Assembly (NCBI GenBank): GCA_948144175.1
Contig: CANXME010000202.1
Span: 1,327,253-1,391,252 of the forward strand
Length of the DNA: 64,000 nt
Origin: Closterium sp. NIES-65
Lineage: Eukaryota; Streptophyta; Zygnematophyceae; Desmidiales; Closteriaceae
Direction: 5' to 3'
In this document: positions 20,398 through 31,102 of the stretch, one piece after another
How positions within the stretch are numbered: the first letter of the stretch is position 1
Layout of the letters: every line of letters starts with the position of its first letter
Position numbers and translations under genes: made by a program
Notes under the pieces: generated by a model
Database searches by the model: none
Told to the model about the DNA's origin: nothing
The model's input: the letters and a program-made list of their open reading frames with translations, nothing else

Positions 20398-23375
20398 CTG
20401 ACCTACAGGATGCGGGTGTCCACCAGTTCACTCCTGCTCGTCAGCGAGTGACCCACTGCACGGAGGCTAGCACGGGACGCCACCTGGCTACGTTTACACG
20501 TCGGCCAGGGTCGAGCCTGTACACACTGACCACTGCTTCTGCTCCAGGTGCTGAGTCTGGTAGGGTCCCTTCGTCTGGTCAGGTGTTTGCCGCAGCGTCC
20601 AGGTCTGGTCCTGAGTCTGCCCCCTGTTCGTGTTGTCGTCTGTCTCACGAGACCTTCCTCTGGCACCACCGCCTTGGCCACCCGTCTCTGCTTCGGCTCA
20701 GAGGCATGGCCTCCCGTCTTCTTGTGTCTGGTCTCCCCCGGTCTCTACCTCCCCTTCCTCAGGGCCCTGGCCCTACCTGTGTCCCCTGTGTCGAGGGGCG
20801 CCAGCGTGCTGCCCCTCACTCCTCCTAGTTTCCTCCGACAGAGGCCCCGTGGCAGACGCTTCACATGGACGTGTGGGGCCCAGCCCGCATCCGTGGACAG
20901 GGTCAGGAGCGCTACTTCCTGCTCGTTGTTGACGACTACTCGCGTTACACCACACTCTTCCCCTTGCGCAGCAAGGGTGAGGTTACTGAGGTGCTGATTG
21001 ACTGGATCCGCGCAGCTCGTCTTCAGCTCAGGCAGAGCTTTGGCTCGGACTTTCCTGTGTTGCGTCTGCACTCTGACAGAGGCGGAGAGTTCTCCTCTGG
21101 CCTTCTGCGTGCCTACTGTCGGGCGCGAGGCATCCGCCAGTCCTTCACGCTTCCGGACTCCCCGCAGCAAAATGGGATTGCTGAGCGCCGCATTGGCATG
21201 GTCATGGACGTCGCCCGTACGTCCATGATGCATGCGGCTGCCCCCCATTTTCTGTGGCCGTTTGCGGTTAGGTACGCAGCGCATCAGATCAACCTCCACC
21301 CCAGGGTCTCCAGGCCAGAGACCTACCCAGCCCTGCTGTGGACGGGGATGGTTGTCGATGCGTCGGCGTTCCGGGTCTGGGGATCTCGGGCGTTTGTCCG
21401 CGACTTGTCTGCGGAAAAGCTGTCCCCTCGCGCTGCTCCCTGCGTCTTCCTGGGGTTTCCCCCCGACGCCCCTGGGTGGCAGTTCTACCACCCCACCTCT
21501 CGACGTGTTCTGTCCTCCCACAACGCCACGTTCGACGAGTCGGTACCCTACTACCGCCTCTTCCCCTACCGCACTCCGTCCCTCCCCCCGCCCCCGCTCT
21601 TCTTGGTACCAGGTCCCCCCCCGGTAGACCCCCTCCCCCCTCAGGGTCCTGCCCCTTCAGGTGTGTCCCAGGTAGACGCGCTCGAGCCTGTCAAGGTCAC
21701 TGGTGACTCTGGTGCTGCTGCGGGAGCTGAGCCTGGGGGTGCTGAGCTTGGAGGTGCTGAGCCTGGGGGTGCTGAGCTTGGGGGTACTGAGTCTGGGGGT
21801 GCTGAGCCTGGGGGTGCTGGGCCTGGGGGTGCTGAGACTGGGAGTGCGGAGTCTGGGGGTGATGAGCCTGGGGGTACTGAGCCTGGGGGTGCTGAGCCTG
21901 GGGGTACTGAGCCTGGGGGTGCTGAGCCTGGGGGTGCTGAGCCTAGGGGTACTGCGTCTGGAAGTGCTGCGCCTGCTGGTTCTGTTCCTGGTGGTTCGAG
22001 CCGCGAGCCGCTCTCTCCTCTGGAGCTGCGTGAGTGGTTTGCCCGGCGCGGGAGGTGCGCTGCTGGAGCTGGGGGTGCTGCGGGTGCTGGAAGTTCTGTT
22101 GCTGCCGAGGGAGCTGGTACCACGGGTCCCGGAGGTGCTCGTACTGAGAGTACTGGAGCTGCCGGGCCCGGGGGTGCCTCTGGAGCTGGAGCTGCTGCGG
22201 GTGCTGGCGCTGAGACTACAACTGTCGCTCCTGCTGAGGGTACTTCTGGCGCTGCTGGAGGTGCTGGAGTTGGAGCTGCTACTGGTACTGGTGCTGCCTC
22301 TCGAGGTGTTGGTGCTGTCCATGCTGTCTCTCGCGGTGCTGCGCGGCCTCGGCCGTACTTCGTTCCGCTCCTTCAGCAGGTTCTTGGTCTCCCGCCTTCC
22401 ACTGGTCCTTCCCCTCCCGTAGAGTGTCCACAGCCTGTTCCGTCACAGTCACAGTTACAGCCTGCCTCTCCCCTGCCTTCTCCTTCTCCCTACACTGGTC
22501 CTACTAGAGGTCTTGCTGAGCGTCGTGAGCCTGCGTCCCGCCCTGCGTCGCCAGTCCGAGCTGCTCGCCCTAGTGGTCGCGGTTCGCGTCAGCGTCCTCC
22601 TCCTGTCCCTGGCACACACCAGATGTCTCTGCGTCCGTCCACTGCTCCTCTGCGTGCCCCTTTGCCTTCTCCTCCTGAGTCTTCTCTTCCTACTCTTGCC
22701 GACCCGGAGTCGGACTCTCGCCGTGCTGCCAGTCCTACTGTCACGCGTCTTCTTGCTTCTCTTGTCACTGACCCTTCCTTTGAGTCCGCTGCTGCGTCTG
22801 CCCTAGTTGCGGAGCTGGTCGACTTTGCTGCTGCGTGTCGTTTAGACTACGCTGCCAGTCTTGTTGATCGGTCTGCTGAGTCTGCTGAGTCTGTGTCTGC
22901 TGCGTCTGCGTCTGCCTGTCCTCCGTCCGTCGGGGGTGACTGTGCTCTTGGCACGGACGTCCTTGAGGACAGGCAGGAGGAGTTCCAGTGCTTTGCCGCC
23001 GCTTTGCCTCATCTCGTGTCCATGCTTGTTGCCCCTGAGGGAGACCCGGATGCTCTAGACATCCCGACCCCACGCTCTTACGCAGAGGCGATGGCCGGTC
23101 CCTACTCCTCTCAGTGGCAGTCAGCCATGGACGCAGAGATGGCTTCCTGGATGTCCACAGGCACCTACGTTGACGCTGTTCCCCCTCCTGGGGCGAACAT
23201 TGTCAGTGGCATGTGGATTTTCAGGGTGAAGCGGCCGCCGGGTTCTCCGCCTGTCTTCAAGGCGCGCTACGTGGCTCGTGGCTTCAGTCAGCGACAGGGA
23301 GTTGACTTCTTTCAGACTTTCTCCCCGACCCCGAAGATGACCACTCTTCGGGTTCTGCTGCACGTCGCTGCTTAG
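20398..23375 (+). pseudogene. E1 protease end, integrase, EPGGA linker and RT N-terminal half
   Basis: The domains in order are: protease remainder; HHCC finger (HHRLGHP near 20663 ... CVPCVEG); TAG at 20826; integrase core with Asp (MDVWGP, 20868), Asp (HSDRGGEF, 21075) and Glu (NGIAERR, 21183), spaced 69 and 36 residues as in the family; ATFDESVPYYRLFPYRTPS; a tandem EPGGA linker at 21715-21960; and a Ser/Pro-rich stretch. RT then begins with SQWQSAMDAEMASWMSTGTY, MWIFRVKRPPGSPP and RYVARGFSQRQGVDFFQTFS. The frame ends at TAG 23373 where E2 has CAG. The integrase triad is intact, so only the stops inactivate it. Confidence 0.9.
21715..21960 (+). repeat. 15-bp tandem repeat coding EPGGA
   Basis: The unit is GCTGAGCCTGGGGGT, about 16 copies with GAGCTT/GAGTCT variants. 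In the pol frame it codes AEPGG. It sits between the integrase C-terminus and RT in all family E copies (35250-35450, 49660-49865, and reverse at about 47990-48170), with copy number differing between them. Confidence 0.9.
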
Positions 23376-24641
23376 CGTGACTACGAGCTACACTCTCTTG
23401 ACTTCAGCACTGCTTTCCTGCAGGGTCGCCTGCACGAGGAGATCTGGCTGCGCCGCCCTCCTGGTTTCAGTGGGTCGTTCCCTCCTGGTACTTAGTGGAG
23501 CCTCCGGCGGCCAGTCTACGGTCTCCGCCAGGCGCTGCGCGAGTGGCACGACACACTGAGGACTACACTTGCGGCTCTTGGGTTTGCTCCTTCTACTGCT
23601 GACCCGTCGCTGTTTCTGCGCACCGACACCTCGCTGCCGCCGTTCTACATCCTCGTGTACGTCGATGACTTGGTCTTTGCCACTGCGGACACTGCCGCAC
23701 TCGCCCACATGAAGTCCGAGCTGCAGAAGAGACACACGTGCACAGACCTGGGTGAACTGACAAGCTATCTTGGCTTGCGGATCACCCGGGACAGAGCACG
23801 CCGCACCATTACCCTGACTCAGTCACACATGGTGCAGCAGGTCCTTCAGCGCTTCGGCTTCACGTACTCCTCGCCTCAGTCCACTCCTCTGCCTACGGGA
23901 CACTCGCTCTCAGCTCTGCCTTCGGATGAGTCCGTAGAGTCGAGTGGTCCGTATCCAGAGCTTGTGGGCTGCCTCATGTACCTGATGACCTGCACTCGAC
24001 CTGACCTCGCATACCCTCTCAGCATCTTAGCACGCTATGTCGCTCCCGGCCGTCACCGGAAGGAGCACATGGATGCAGCTAACAGGGTGTTGCGCTACTT
24101 GTGCAATACGTCGGGCATGGGGCTAGTGCTTGGAGGGCGTGAGCGGCCTGTGCTCACTGGGCACTCAGACGCTTCTTGGGCTGACGACCAGGCTACTCAG
24201 AGGTCGTCTCAGGGTTACACCTTCAGTCTTGGCTCTGGCTCTGTCTCTTGGCGCTCTACTCGCTCTTCTTCGGTTCTCAGCTCCAGTTGTGAGGCTGAGA
24301 TCTACGCCACGGCCATGGCTGCCCAGGAGCTTCGCTGGCTCACCTACCTGTTGACTGACCTTGGGGAGCGGCCTCGTTCTCCTCCAGTGCTGTACGTCGA
24401 CAACAAGGCAACCATTGCCTTGTATCAGGAGCACAGACTGGAGCACAGGACGAAGCACATTTCTCTGCGCTACTTCCTTGCTCGAGAGCTGCAGCAGCGT
24501 GGTCAGCTTCGCCTGCGTTTCGTGGCCACTAAGGCCAACACTGCTGATGTGTTCACCAAGGCACTTCCGCCTCGTGACCATCAGCGCTTTTGCACTCTGC
24601 TAGGCCTTGTGCCCACTGGGCCTCACTTGCTTACCTCTTGA
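23376..24641 (+). pseudogene. E1 RT C-terminal half and RNase H
   Basis: It continues the RT (DYELHSLDFSTAFLQG), is stopped by TAG at 23493-23495 (E2 has CAG), and then reads PVYGLRQALREWHDTL, the catalytic LVYVDDLVFA (23658-23669), the RT thumb SYLGLRITRDRA, and RNase H with SDASWADDQ, SWRSTRSSS, EAEIYATAMA, YVDNKATIAL and ANTADVFTKAL. It ends at TGA 24639 after HLLTS, an ending conserved in all E copies. All expected catalytic residues are visible. Confidence 0.9.
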
Positions 24642-24842
24642 CCTTGCTTGTACTGCTGCATATATATATCCTTGCTCTTGCTTGTTTAGCACTGTTATAT
24701 ATATATGCTCTGCTGCATGTGAACTGGCCTTGTGGCCTTGACCTTGTGCTCGGAATTTGTGTGGTATCCTTGAGATCCACCCTGAGCTTGCTTTGCTTCT
24801 CTTTGCTTGTCTTACTTGACTGGTCTTGTGACCCCTTGCTCT
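24642..24842 (+). other. 3' untranslated region of E1
   Basis: Non-coding, with two ATATATAT runs (24660-24669 and 24695-24704). It is conserved at high identity in E2 (38119-38319) and recognisable in E3 to E6. Confidence 0.75.
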
Positions 24843-24865
24843 CCCCCACTTTGCCTATGGGGGTG
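24843..24865 (+). promoter_or_regulatory. conserved hairpin and polypurine tract before 3' LTR
   Basis: CCCCCA-CTTTGCCTA-TGGGGG forms a 6-bp stem with a 9-nt loop, followed by TG and then the LTR TGTCAG. The GGGGG arm is the only purine run next to the LTR, so it is the likely plus-strand primer. The same arrangement is present in all family E and D 3' ends. Confidence 0.7.
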
Positions 24866-25000
24866 TGTCAGATTATATTTAGCTGATGCATGTATTGTAG
24901 GCTGTAGTGGGGTAGCCCATTTGGGGTACAACCCAATTAGGGTTGGTACTTGTACTTGTTTCATTTCATAGTGCACTCATTCCTCGCCTCTATCTCAACA
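24866..25000 (+). repeat. 3' LTR of E1, 135 bp
   Basis: It has one difference from the 5' LTR and is followed by the target duplication CTGCT. Confidence 0.95.
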
Positions 25001-25005
25001 CTGCT

Positions 25006-25405
25006 AAGTTGAAAGAAGACAATGAAGTCTTGTAATAACCTTGTCAATAATAGTTGAAAGATAACAAGATGATCTCAATATAAGAGTACAATGATATATT
25101 TAGCAATCCTAGCTAGCCAGGTACTCTGAGGGGAACATTCCCTTATTGACTGTATTGCATTGCTGTAGTAACAGTGACTATTGCTCTACTCGTCAGTTAC
25201 CAAGTTGAATCGTATAACCTCCGAGTATGGTTAGTAGATAATCAAGAGTGACTACCGTTAACTATCAGCGACCGTTGACCTTCGGGTGACTCTCGAGCTG
25301 CCACGTGCTCTATATGAGCGTAACGCAAGTACAAGTGCGACACCTTGTTATGCAGCGATGCGCTAACTGAAACCTTCGGGAATGTTACCATAACCATTGG
25401 TTATT
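25006..25405 (-). repeat. family F 3' LTR, main part
   Basis: It matches 28705-29060 over most of its length (GAAAGAAGACAATGAAGTC, CATTCCCTTA.TGA.TGTATTGCATTGCT, GAGCTGCC.CGTGCTCTA) with about 20% divergence and indels. The other end of this LTR is at 16010-16038, separated by the 9-kb E1 insertion. Confidence 0.75.
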
Positions 25406-25418
25406 CCGAATCTCCCCT

Positions 25419-25875
25419 TCATACCTGAAGGTGAGCCGCGTGGGATTTCTTCGAGATCCCACAAAGGTTGGTGTAGTGCTGAAACTTCAGACGTGATAGC
25501 TTCTTGGTAAGAAAATCCGCTGCCATTTTGCCAGTTGGGCAATACGCGAGTTTGACTCCGCCCTTGTCAATCTCGTCCTTGACGAAGAAGTAATGGAGTG
25601 CGATGTGCTTGGTACGGTTCACAGAGCCGGGCTTGTTTGCTATTTTTATCGCGCTCTGGTTATCGCAGAGTAACGTAAAATGCCCATTCATCGTCACTTT
25701 TGCTTTGTGCAAAAGCTCCATCAGGTGCAGTCCTCTGTGAACAGCTGCGCTGGCGGCAATGAACCAGCTTTGGCTGACAAAAGGGTGACGAGCTCCCGCT
25801 TTTGGGAGCTCCAGGAGATGAGTCCAGCAGGTTGAAGTTGAGCAGGTGTAGGTGCGGAGATAACTGCAGCAACGG
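25419..25875 (-). pseudogene. copia F RNase H, C-terminal part
   Basis: The translation contains GLISWSSQKRELVTLLSAKA, LLCDNQSAIKIANKPGSV, RTKHIALHYFFVKDEI and KMAADFLTKKL, the standard end of copia RNase H. A frame change occurs near 25740. The N-terminal continuation lies beyond the inserted family A LTR at 26985. Confidence 0.8.
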
Positions 25876-26956
25876 GAGCTAGGCTACGGGCTAGGCACGT
25901 GTGCTCGTGTGATCTCTGCGTTCGTTCACTTAGTCGTTTCCTTGTATTCACGCTGCTTGCTAGTTCACGGAGAGAATTGGCAGGAGTTTCACTAGGAAAA
26001 CATAACAAAAATGGTACAATGAAGTTGGCATAGCAAGACTACATCACAGCAAGCATTCAGGTCGGCCAACTGCCAGCGCAGTTTGGTCGACCGCGTTCCA
26101 GCACGACTTGGTCGACCGCACTCCAGCAAGGCAAGGTTGACGGCATGCCAACGTCGCAGGTTGATGGCGTGCCAGCGTTGCTTGCGCAGAACAGTAGTGC
26201 ACCCGCTTTGCAGGTGCGCGCAGATGATGGCGTGTAGAGTCTCGTCACCTGCACAGCGCACACACCACGTCAACCTCGTGCTGGCGACTGCTTCTGATCG
26301 GCCACGTCGACCTCGGGATACCACCACCGAGGTCGGGCTCGCCAACTTCGCCTGGGCAACCGTCGCACTCCTCCGCAGCACTTCGTCACCCAGGTAACCT
26401 GGTCGACCGGGCAACCACGTCGACCAGCAGCTCCCGTACGTGGCTGTCGACCTCCCAAGTCGACGGCCACCTCCGGTCGACCTCACCAGGTTGACCACAC
26501 CCTCGGTCGAGCTCCTCCAGGTCGACGTCCCTTCTGGTCGACCAGCTCCACGTCGACCAGTACAATCGTCGGCCGACTACCCACATCGGCCACCCGAAGT
26601 TGGCGTCACGAAGTTGACACCCCGCTACTCGACGCCCAACTTCTCAGCGTCCTAAGTCGAGGTCGACGTCGGCCCCTCCTTCGTCGACCACCATGTCCAG
26701 TCGACCACCCGCAGGTCGACTAGCAGTCCGTTAGCCGACCACCGAAGTCGGCTTCCCCAAGTTAACGTCCTCCGCAGGTCGACTCCCAAGTCAACCTCCC
26801 CAAAGTCGGCGCCCGTGCAGTGGTCCCTGTGCAGGTTGACCTCCTCGTCAACGAGCTCGCCCACTGCTGCAGGTCGGCTGCTCCCCTCACACCCGACCAC
26901 GATGTCGGCTCCGCCCAAGTGAGGACGGGGCCAACACACAACTCCCGTTGACAGTA
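25876..26956. repeat. solo LTR of family A, inserted in family F RNase H
   Basis: It begins CAACGGGAGCTAGGCTACGG and ends AACTCCCGTTG, the terminal inverted motifs of family A LTRs. The first 170 bp (GTTCGTTCACTTAGTCGTTT, AGGAGTTTCACTAG) parallel 3590-3760, and the GTCGACC-rich body and the end (CCCCTCACACCCGACCACG) parallel 4440-4510. There is no internal element sequence, so it is a solo LTR left by recombination. Confidence 0.75.
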
Positions 26957-26984
26957 GGACCGTTGTCATCATCTCCTGCGCGGT

Positions 26985-27560
26985 GTACATAGCAGTGAAG
27001 CTGTAGAGTAGCTGTTAAGTTGGCAATGTAGGTGAGCCCAACGTCAGGGGCAGAGATGAAGCATTGAAGTGCTTGGCGTAGGTCCAGTAGATTCTCCCCT
27101 TCAGGTCGGCGCAGGTACTGTGCGAGCTGGCTTGCGACGTAGAAGAGATCCGGCTGGTGAACACTAGGCATCCCACTTGATGCTCATAGAGGCGATGGTT
27201 TTTGATTGACAGCGGCGTGTTGTCAGGTTCATGGTCCCGGAGGAGTATAGAAGGGGGTGGTGAGGTTGATCGGAGTGATCACAAAATTCTTCGCGAGCAT
27301 TTCTGCGTATTTGGCAGCGGAGAGATGGATAGGGGTGGATGTTTGGGTGATGTTGATTCCCAGGAACTGTATGACCTTGTGGTTGATTGTCACCTCCAGA
27401 TTCTCCTTGATTTCTTCCTCGAACTGGTCAAGTAGCTCCCTGTCATAGCTGGTGTAGAGCAGGTCGTCGATATAGGTGACGATCAGGATGAAATTTCTGC
27501 GTGATTCCTTCTAGTAAATGCCTTGGTCGTGCGGTAGCTGGATGAAGCCGAGTTCGATGA
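26985..27560 (-). pseudogene. copia F reverse transcriptase and RNase H fragment
   Basis: In shifting minus frames I read a catalytic block YIDDLLYTSYDRELLDQF, then FLGIN and AAKYAEMLAKNF, and further on HQPDLFYVASQLAQYLRRPE and FISAPDVGLTY. YIDD in place of YVDD is a common copia variant. The N-terminal half of RT is deleted. Confidence 0.75.
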
Positions 27561-27955
27561 GAATGGTACAGTGGCATAGTCAGTTTCTTGTAGAAGATGC
27601 AGTCACGTAATTTCGTCACTTTGTGCGTCACGTAGTCCAGCACGATCCACGCCTTGAATTATTTTTCGATCCCGAAATGAATACCCTAGCATGCCCGATC
27701 AGCAAAATTTCCGGTCCTTGCTGTGTGGGGCCTTTACCGCACCATGCAACCGAACGCTTGAAGAATATGCGTGCCAGCTTTCCTGCCCGTCCAAGCCTTG
27801 TAAGGTGAGGTGTTGTTCTCAAGGCTTTGAAAGGACTGCAAGTTGTGCAGCCGCACGGCGTGGTTCATCGCAAATGGCCAAAGCTTTGTTGGGATGGCAG
27901 ACTGCTATGGTCCCGCTTTCCCCCCTTGATTCACTCTAATAAAAGTCAGTTGATT
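27561..27955 (-). pseudogene. copia F integrase C-terminal region
   Basis: Frame-broken translation gives AMNHAVRLHNLQSF, SPYKAWTGRKAGTHILQAFG and then FKAWIVLDYVTHKVTKLRDC, the pattern of the integrase C-terminal domain and its exit. The catalytic core and the protease are missing. It abuts RT sequence abruptly at about 27560. Confidence 0.65.
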
Positions 27956-28084
27956 GAGCATGTGACTCATGGTAACTGGATCTGCTGCCATGCATGAATT
28001 GCGTAGGTGCTCCCACAACACTTGTGCGGGTGCCTACTCTGTTTCGTAAGAGCGGATGCCAAGTTGCTCGACAGGGGAGAGATT

Positions 28085-28574
28085 TCATAATAGAGCAGTG
28101 TACGCGAGAAGTGACTCGTGGTAGTACCAGTTCTGCTCTTGGAGAGTTCCTTCCGTCGGGACAGGCAAGCTCCCGTCGTAGTACATCCAGATCTGCGCAG
28201 TTGTTGCGAGGAATTCAAACTCGAAGCTCCACGTGTAGAATTCTTTGTCGTCAAACGAGGTTGAAGTCTTCAGCTTTGAGGCAAGCTTTGTTTGCATGGT
28301 TGCAATTGCCTCTCTTTGTGCACGTTGTTGACCACCATGCGCAGGGGCTGAAGGTTGACGGTTGTCAAATGTGAATGATCTCTTGGAGTTGATATGGTGG
28401 TCTTCTCCTTGGAGAGGCAATCTAGCAACTCCTCGGGCATAGCTTGAGCCATCGATGCTTATTGCTTCATGGCTCTCAAGAACGTTGATGCGAGCAACGA
28501 GTTGGTCAATGAGGGCGGAGCTGACGGAGGTCATCGCTGAAGGCGCATTACTAGGTTTTCCTTCAAGAGCCATT
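28085..28574 (-). pseudogene. copia F gag
   Basis: I start it at the ATG at 28574 (MALEGKPSNAPSAMTSVSS), the first ATG after the primer-site region. A helical region (SALIDQLVARINVLESHEA) is followed by gag-like FDDKEFYTWSFEFEFLATT. It ends at TGA 28085-28087, but the frame beyond still reads gag-like sequence (APAQVLWEHLRNSCMAAD, MLNQLTFIRVNQGG) to about 27910. The knuckle and protease are not visible. Confidence 0.6.
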
Positions 28575-28678
28575 GTGATGCAAACCTGTAATAAGTGTTT
28601 TAATGAAAAGGTTTGAAAGGAGTTCGTTCTGGGAAGAACAGGAACTTGTAATCCACTCCAGCTCTCATAGCCAGGAAT

Positions 28679-29060
28679 TGTTGTGGATAGGATAAGACTA
28701 GCTAAGCTGAAAGAAGACAATGAAGTCTTGTAATGACCTTGTTAATAATAGTTGAAAGAGAACATGATGTTAGTTTAGATAAGTGTACAAGGATATAAAC
28801 AGCAATGCCATGTACCCCAATGGGGCACATTCCCTTACTAATTGTATTGCATTGCTACAGTAACCGTGATTATTGCTCTAACCGACCTCCGAGCACTGTT
28901 ACTAGAGAGTCAACAATCGCGACCGTTGACTATCAACGACTGTTGGCCTTCAGGTGACCTCTTGAGCTGCCGCGTGCTCTACATGAATATAACGCGAGGC
29001 GACGCCTCGTTATGAAGCTATGTGCTAAGCGAAACTGGCTGGCGGCTGGCCAGTGTCGTA
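28679..29060 (-). repeat. family F 5' LTR
   Basis: It is homologous to 25006-25405. Read on the minus strand it ends CCACAACA at 28679 and is followed by TGGCTATGAGAGC, a degenerate match to TGGTATCAGAGC. The outer end is approximate. Confidence 0.65.
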
Positions 29061-29640
29061 GCCGCTGGTGATCATGGGCACGCATGTGCGCACCGACCAA
29101 GTAGGTGCAGATAGACGATTACGTGCACGTTGTGCGCCATCACACACATTGCGCAGGTGCTAGGTCGTTGAGCACGTGATGCACGACCCGCAAGTGAACT
29201 TTGCCAAAACCTCAATGGGAGAAGTTTGCGCACCCCCACACAACTTCGCAGATTTGTTACTTGGTCGAGCAGAAGAGGCCACAAAACCGGTGTCGACTTG
29301 ACGGCCGGTTGTCGCCCGCAGATTGGCGTCATGTCGACGAACACCTACGTCATCCACCGAGGCTCGACGTCGTACGCCCACTTCGTCGGCGTAGGAGTCA
29401 TCGTGCTGCACTGAAGTTGGCCAACCATGCCCACCGACTCGCTCCTCCAAGTCGCCGCCGTCCGCCGACTTGCACCTCGGCGGCCTACGTCTCGCTGGCT
29501 TCGCTAAAGTCGGTTTCGCAAGAGTCGGCTTCGCCGTTCGTTGAAGTCAGGTTCGCCGTGGTCCGCTTCACCAATGTTGGCTCCACCGAGGTTGACCAGC
29601 CAAGCTGACTTGTTTGACCAAGTCAATGTCGACCACAAGC
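29061..29640. other. GTCGAC/GTCGGC-rich non-coding DNA, unclassified
   Basis: The word composition (TCGCCAAAGTCGG, GTCGACGAAC) resembles family A LTR bodies and the region 560-640, but I could not define ends. No credible protein was found on either strand. Confidence 0.4.
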
Positions 29641-29960
29641 CTAGCCAGCTATGAAGTCGTCTTCGCCCAAACGAGAGCGGGGCCTTTTCTCATCAACATA
29701 GGATACGCGAGGTCCGGTCGAGTACACATTATCAGGTACATGAGGCAACCCCATAAGCTCTACGTAGCAACCACTAGGCTCAACCGGCTCGTTAAGAACA
29801 AGAGTAGTGAGCCGATGGTCAATAGCAAAGGAAGTGCGCTCTGTGGAGGAGAGCCAGAAGCCGAACCGCTGAAAGACATGCTGCACCAGGTGCCACTGAA
29901 TCAGAGTGATGGTGCGCGATGCTTTGTCCCGGGTGATCTGCAAGCCAAGATAGCTGCGCA
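29641..29960 (-). pseudogene. copia RT scrap related to family E
   Basis: The minus translation has GELRSYLGLQITRDKASRTI, LVQHVFQRFGF and VEPSGCYVELMG, the RT C-terminal region of family E with many substitutions. It is an old, short fragment. Confidence 0.75.
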
Positions 29961-29964
29961 ACTC

Positions 29965-30135
29965 ACCAGACGCGAAACCCAGACGTGACACCAGGAGACA
30001 CAGTCCAGCAAAAGGTATGTGAAACCTCGCCAACTCACTAGGTCAATGCATGCATCCAAGTCAGACTCAGACGTGAAACTTAGATGTGACACCAGGAAAC
30101 ACAGTCCAGTGAAAGTTCTGTGAAACATCTGGGCA
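29965..30135. repeat. imperfect direct duplication, two copies of about 80 bp
   Basis: CCAGACGTGACACCAGGAGA...CAGTCCAGCAAAAGG.ATGTGAAACCT at 29980 recurs as TTAGATGTGACACCAGGAAA...CAGTCCAGTGAAAGTTCTGTGAAACAT at 30081. Confidence 0.75.
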
Positions 30136-30179
30136 TGAAACATGTGACTAGGGGTTCAGCTGGTGCGCGGCGTAGCGAA

Positions 30180-30490
30180 TCGCAAAGGGTCATAGAAAAT
30201 GGGTGGACGTTCCATGACCAAGCCTATGTGGTGCTCAGCAACCCTATTCTACAGCGGTGAGCTCGAAAGCATGAAGAACCGCATGATGGCCTGCTCGCGA
30301 CAGAACTTGGCAAGAACACGAAAGCGGAACTCACCCCCACGGCTGGAGTGGAGACAAAGCATAGGGAGGGCGCACTGGGCGCTAGTGGCTAGCAACCACT
30401 GCTTCAGGGGAAACACCATGGTATAGCAGGAGAAGTCATCCACAACAAGGAAGAACCTCTTGCCGCGCGGTCTAGCAAACGTGCTTGTCC
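30180..30490 (-). pseudogene. copia integrase core scrap
   Basis: The minus translation has RGKRFFLVVDDFSCYTMVFP, then LHSSRGGEF (Asp to Ser at the second catalytic position) and REQAIMRFFML. It is related to family E integrase and is degenerate. Confidence 0.7.
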
Positions 30491-30884
30491 TATAGTAAAT
30501 ACAACAGAACGAGCACGATCGAAGGACATACCAAACACATGGCAAAGCAGAGCAAGCAAGCACAGACGCTCATGGTAGAGGTCGTCGAGGCAACTGAATT
30601 AGCGCAATGCCGAGTGGTCAGGACGCCTACAAGTAGTGCCAGCACCAGAGCCATCCAGAACCCGATACCGGCAGGGCCTTACTTCATGGCAATCATGACG
30701 AGCCTCCTAGATTTTTGGACTGTTGCTGCGTCTGACGCTCCTTGCGGCTCCCTGCGTCTGAGGATGCGTGCTAGTAGGGCGCGCGGTGGCTAGCGAGGTG
30801 TGCGAGTGCTGCACATGTGTCCTGGTAGCGGGGTGCGCGCTGGCTAGCGGGGCTTGCAAGTACTCCGGAGATTAATACTACAAC
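30491..30884. other. no recognised feature
   Basis: Mostly non-coding. At 30878-30895 a fragment ACTACAACGGGAGCTTA matches the terminal motif of family A LTRs immediately before the satellite starts. Confidence 0.35.
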
Positions 30885-30895
30885 GGGAGCTTACG

Positions 30896-31102
30896 AACTA
30901 CACATAGTACCAACTATTTGGGTAAGTAACGCACTACACATAGTACCAAGTACTTGGGTAAGTAACACACTTACGCTTAGTACCATTTATAAGGATACAT
31001 CACGCATTTACAATTAGTGCCAACCATAAGGGTAAGTAGCACACTTACACTTAGTACCATTAATAAATCTATGTAACACACTTATACTCAGTATCACCTG
31101 TA
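30896..31102. repeat. 37-bp-unit satellite, left block
   Basis: Degenerate units contain TAGTACCAAC, then TAAGGGTAAGTAACGCACTTA. It is continuous with 38478-39760 once E2 is removed: CTGTA at 31098-31102 is repeated at 38478-38482. Confidence 0.85.

Larger units (their letters stand above)
16039..25000 (+). mobile_element. Ty1/copia family E element E1, LTR-flanked, internally chimeric
   Basis: It is flanked by 135-bp LTRs (16039-16173 and 24866-25000) that differ at one position (CCCATATGGGG against CCCATTTGGGG) and by a 5-bp target duplication CTGCT (16034-16038 and 25001-25005). Inside, the first gag is cut after about 75 codons by another E-type LTR with its own primer site, leader and gag. 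Downstream pol is 97-99% like E2 by eye but has three TAG stops and at least one frameshift. The most economical history is nesting of a second E element followed by recombination between homologous pol regions that removed its 3' LTR. Confidence 0.9.
25006..28682 (-). mobile_element. Ty1/copia family F, heavily deleted, minus strand
   Basis: On the minus strand: 5' LTR (28679-29060), a primer-site-like sequence, gag (28574-28085), integrase C-terminal part, RT and RNase H fragments, and the 3' LTR (25405-25006 plus 16038-16010, split by E1). A family A solo LTR splits the RNase H at 25876-26956. The order gag-INT-RT-RH is copia. The element is inactive. Confidence 0.75.

Noticed and set aside
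21703..22422. Leucine-rich LSLGVL repeat protein
   Set aside because: It is the alternative frame of the EPGGA repeat and linker inside pol; the pol frame has homology in all copies, this one does not.
24660..24710. ATATATAT runs as a promoter TATA box
   Set aside because: They lie in the 3' UTR of a retrotransposon, are equally present in E2, and no downstream gene follows.
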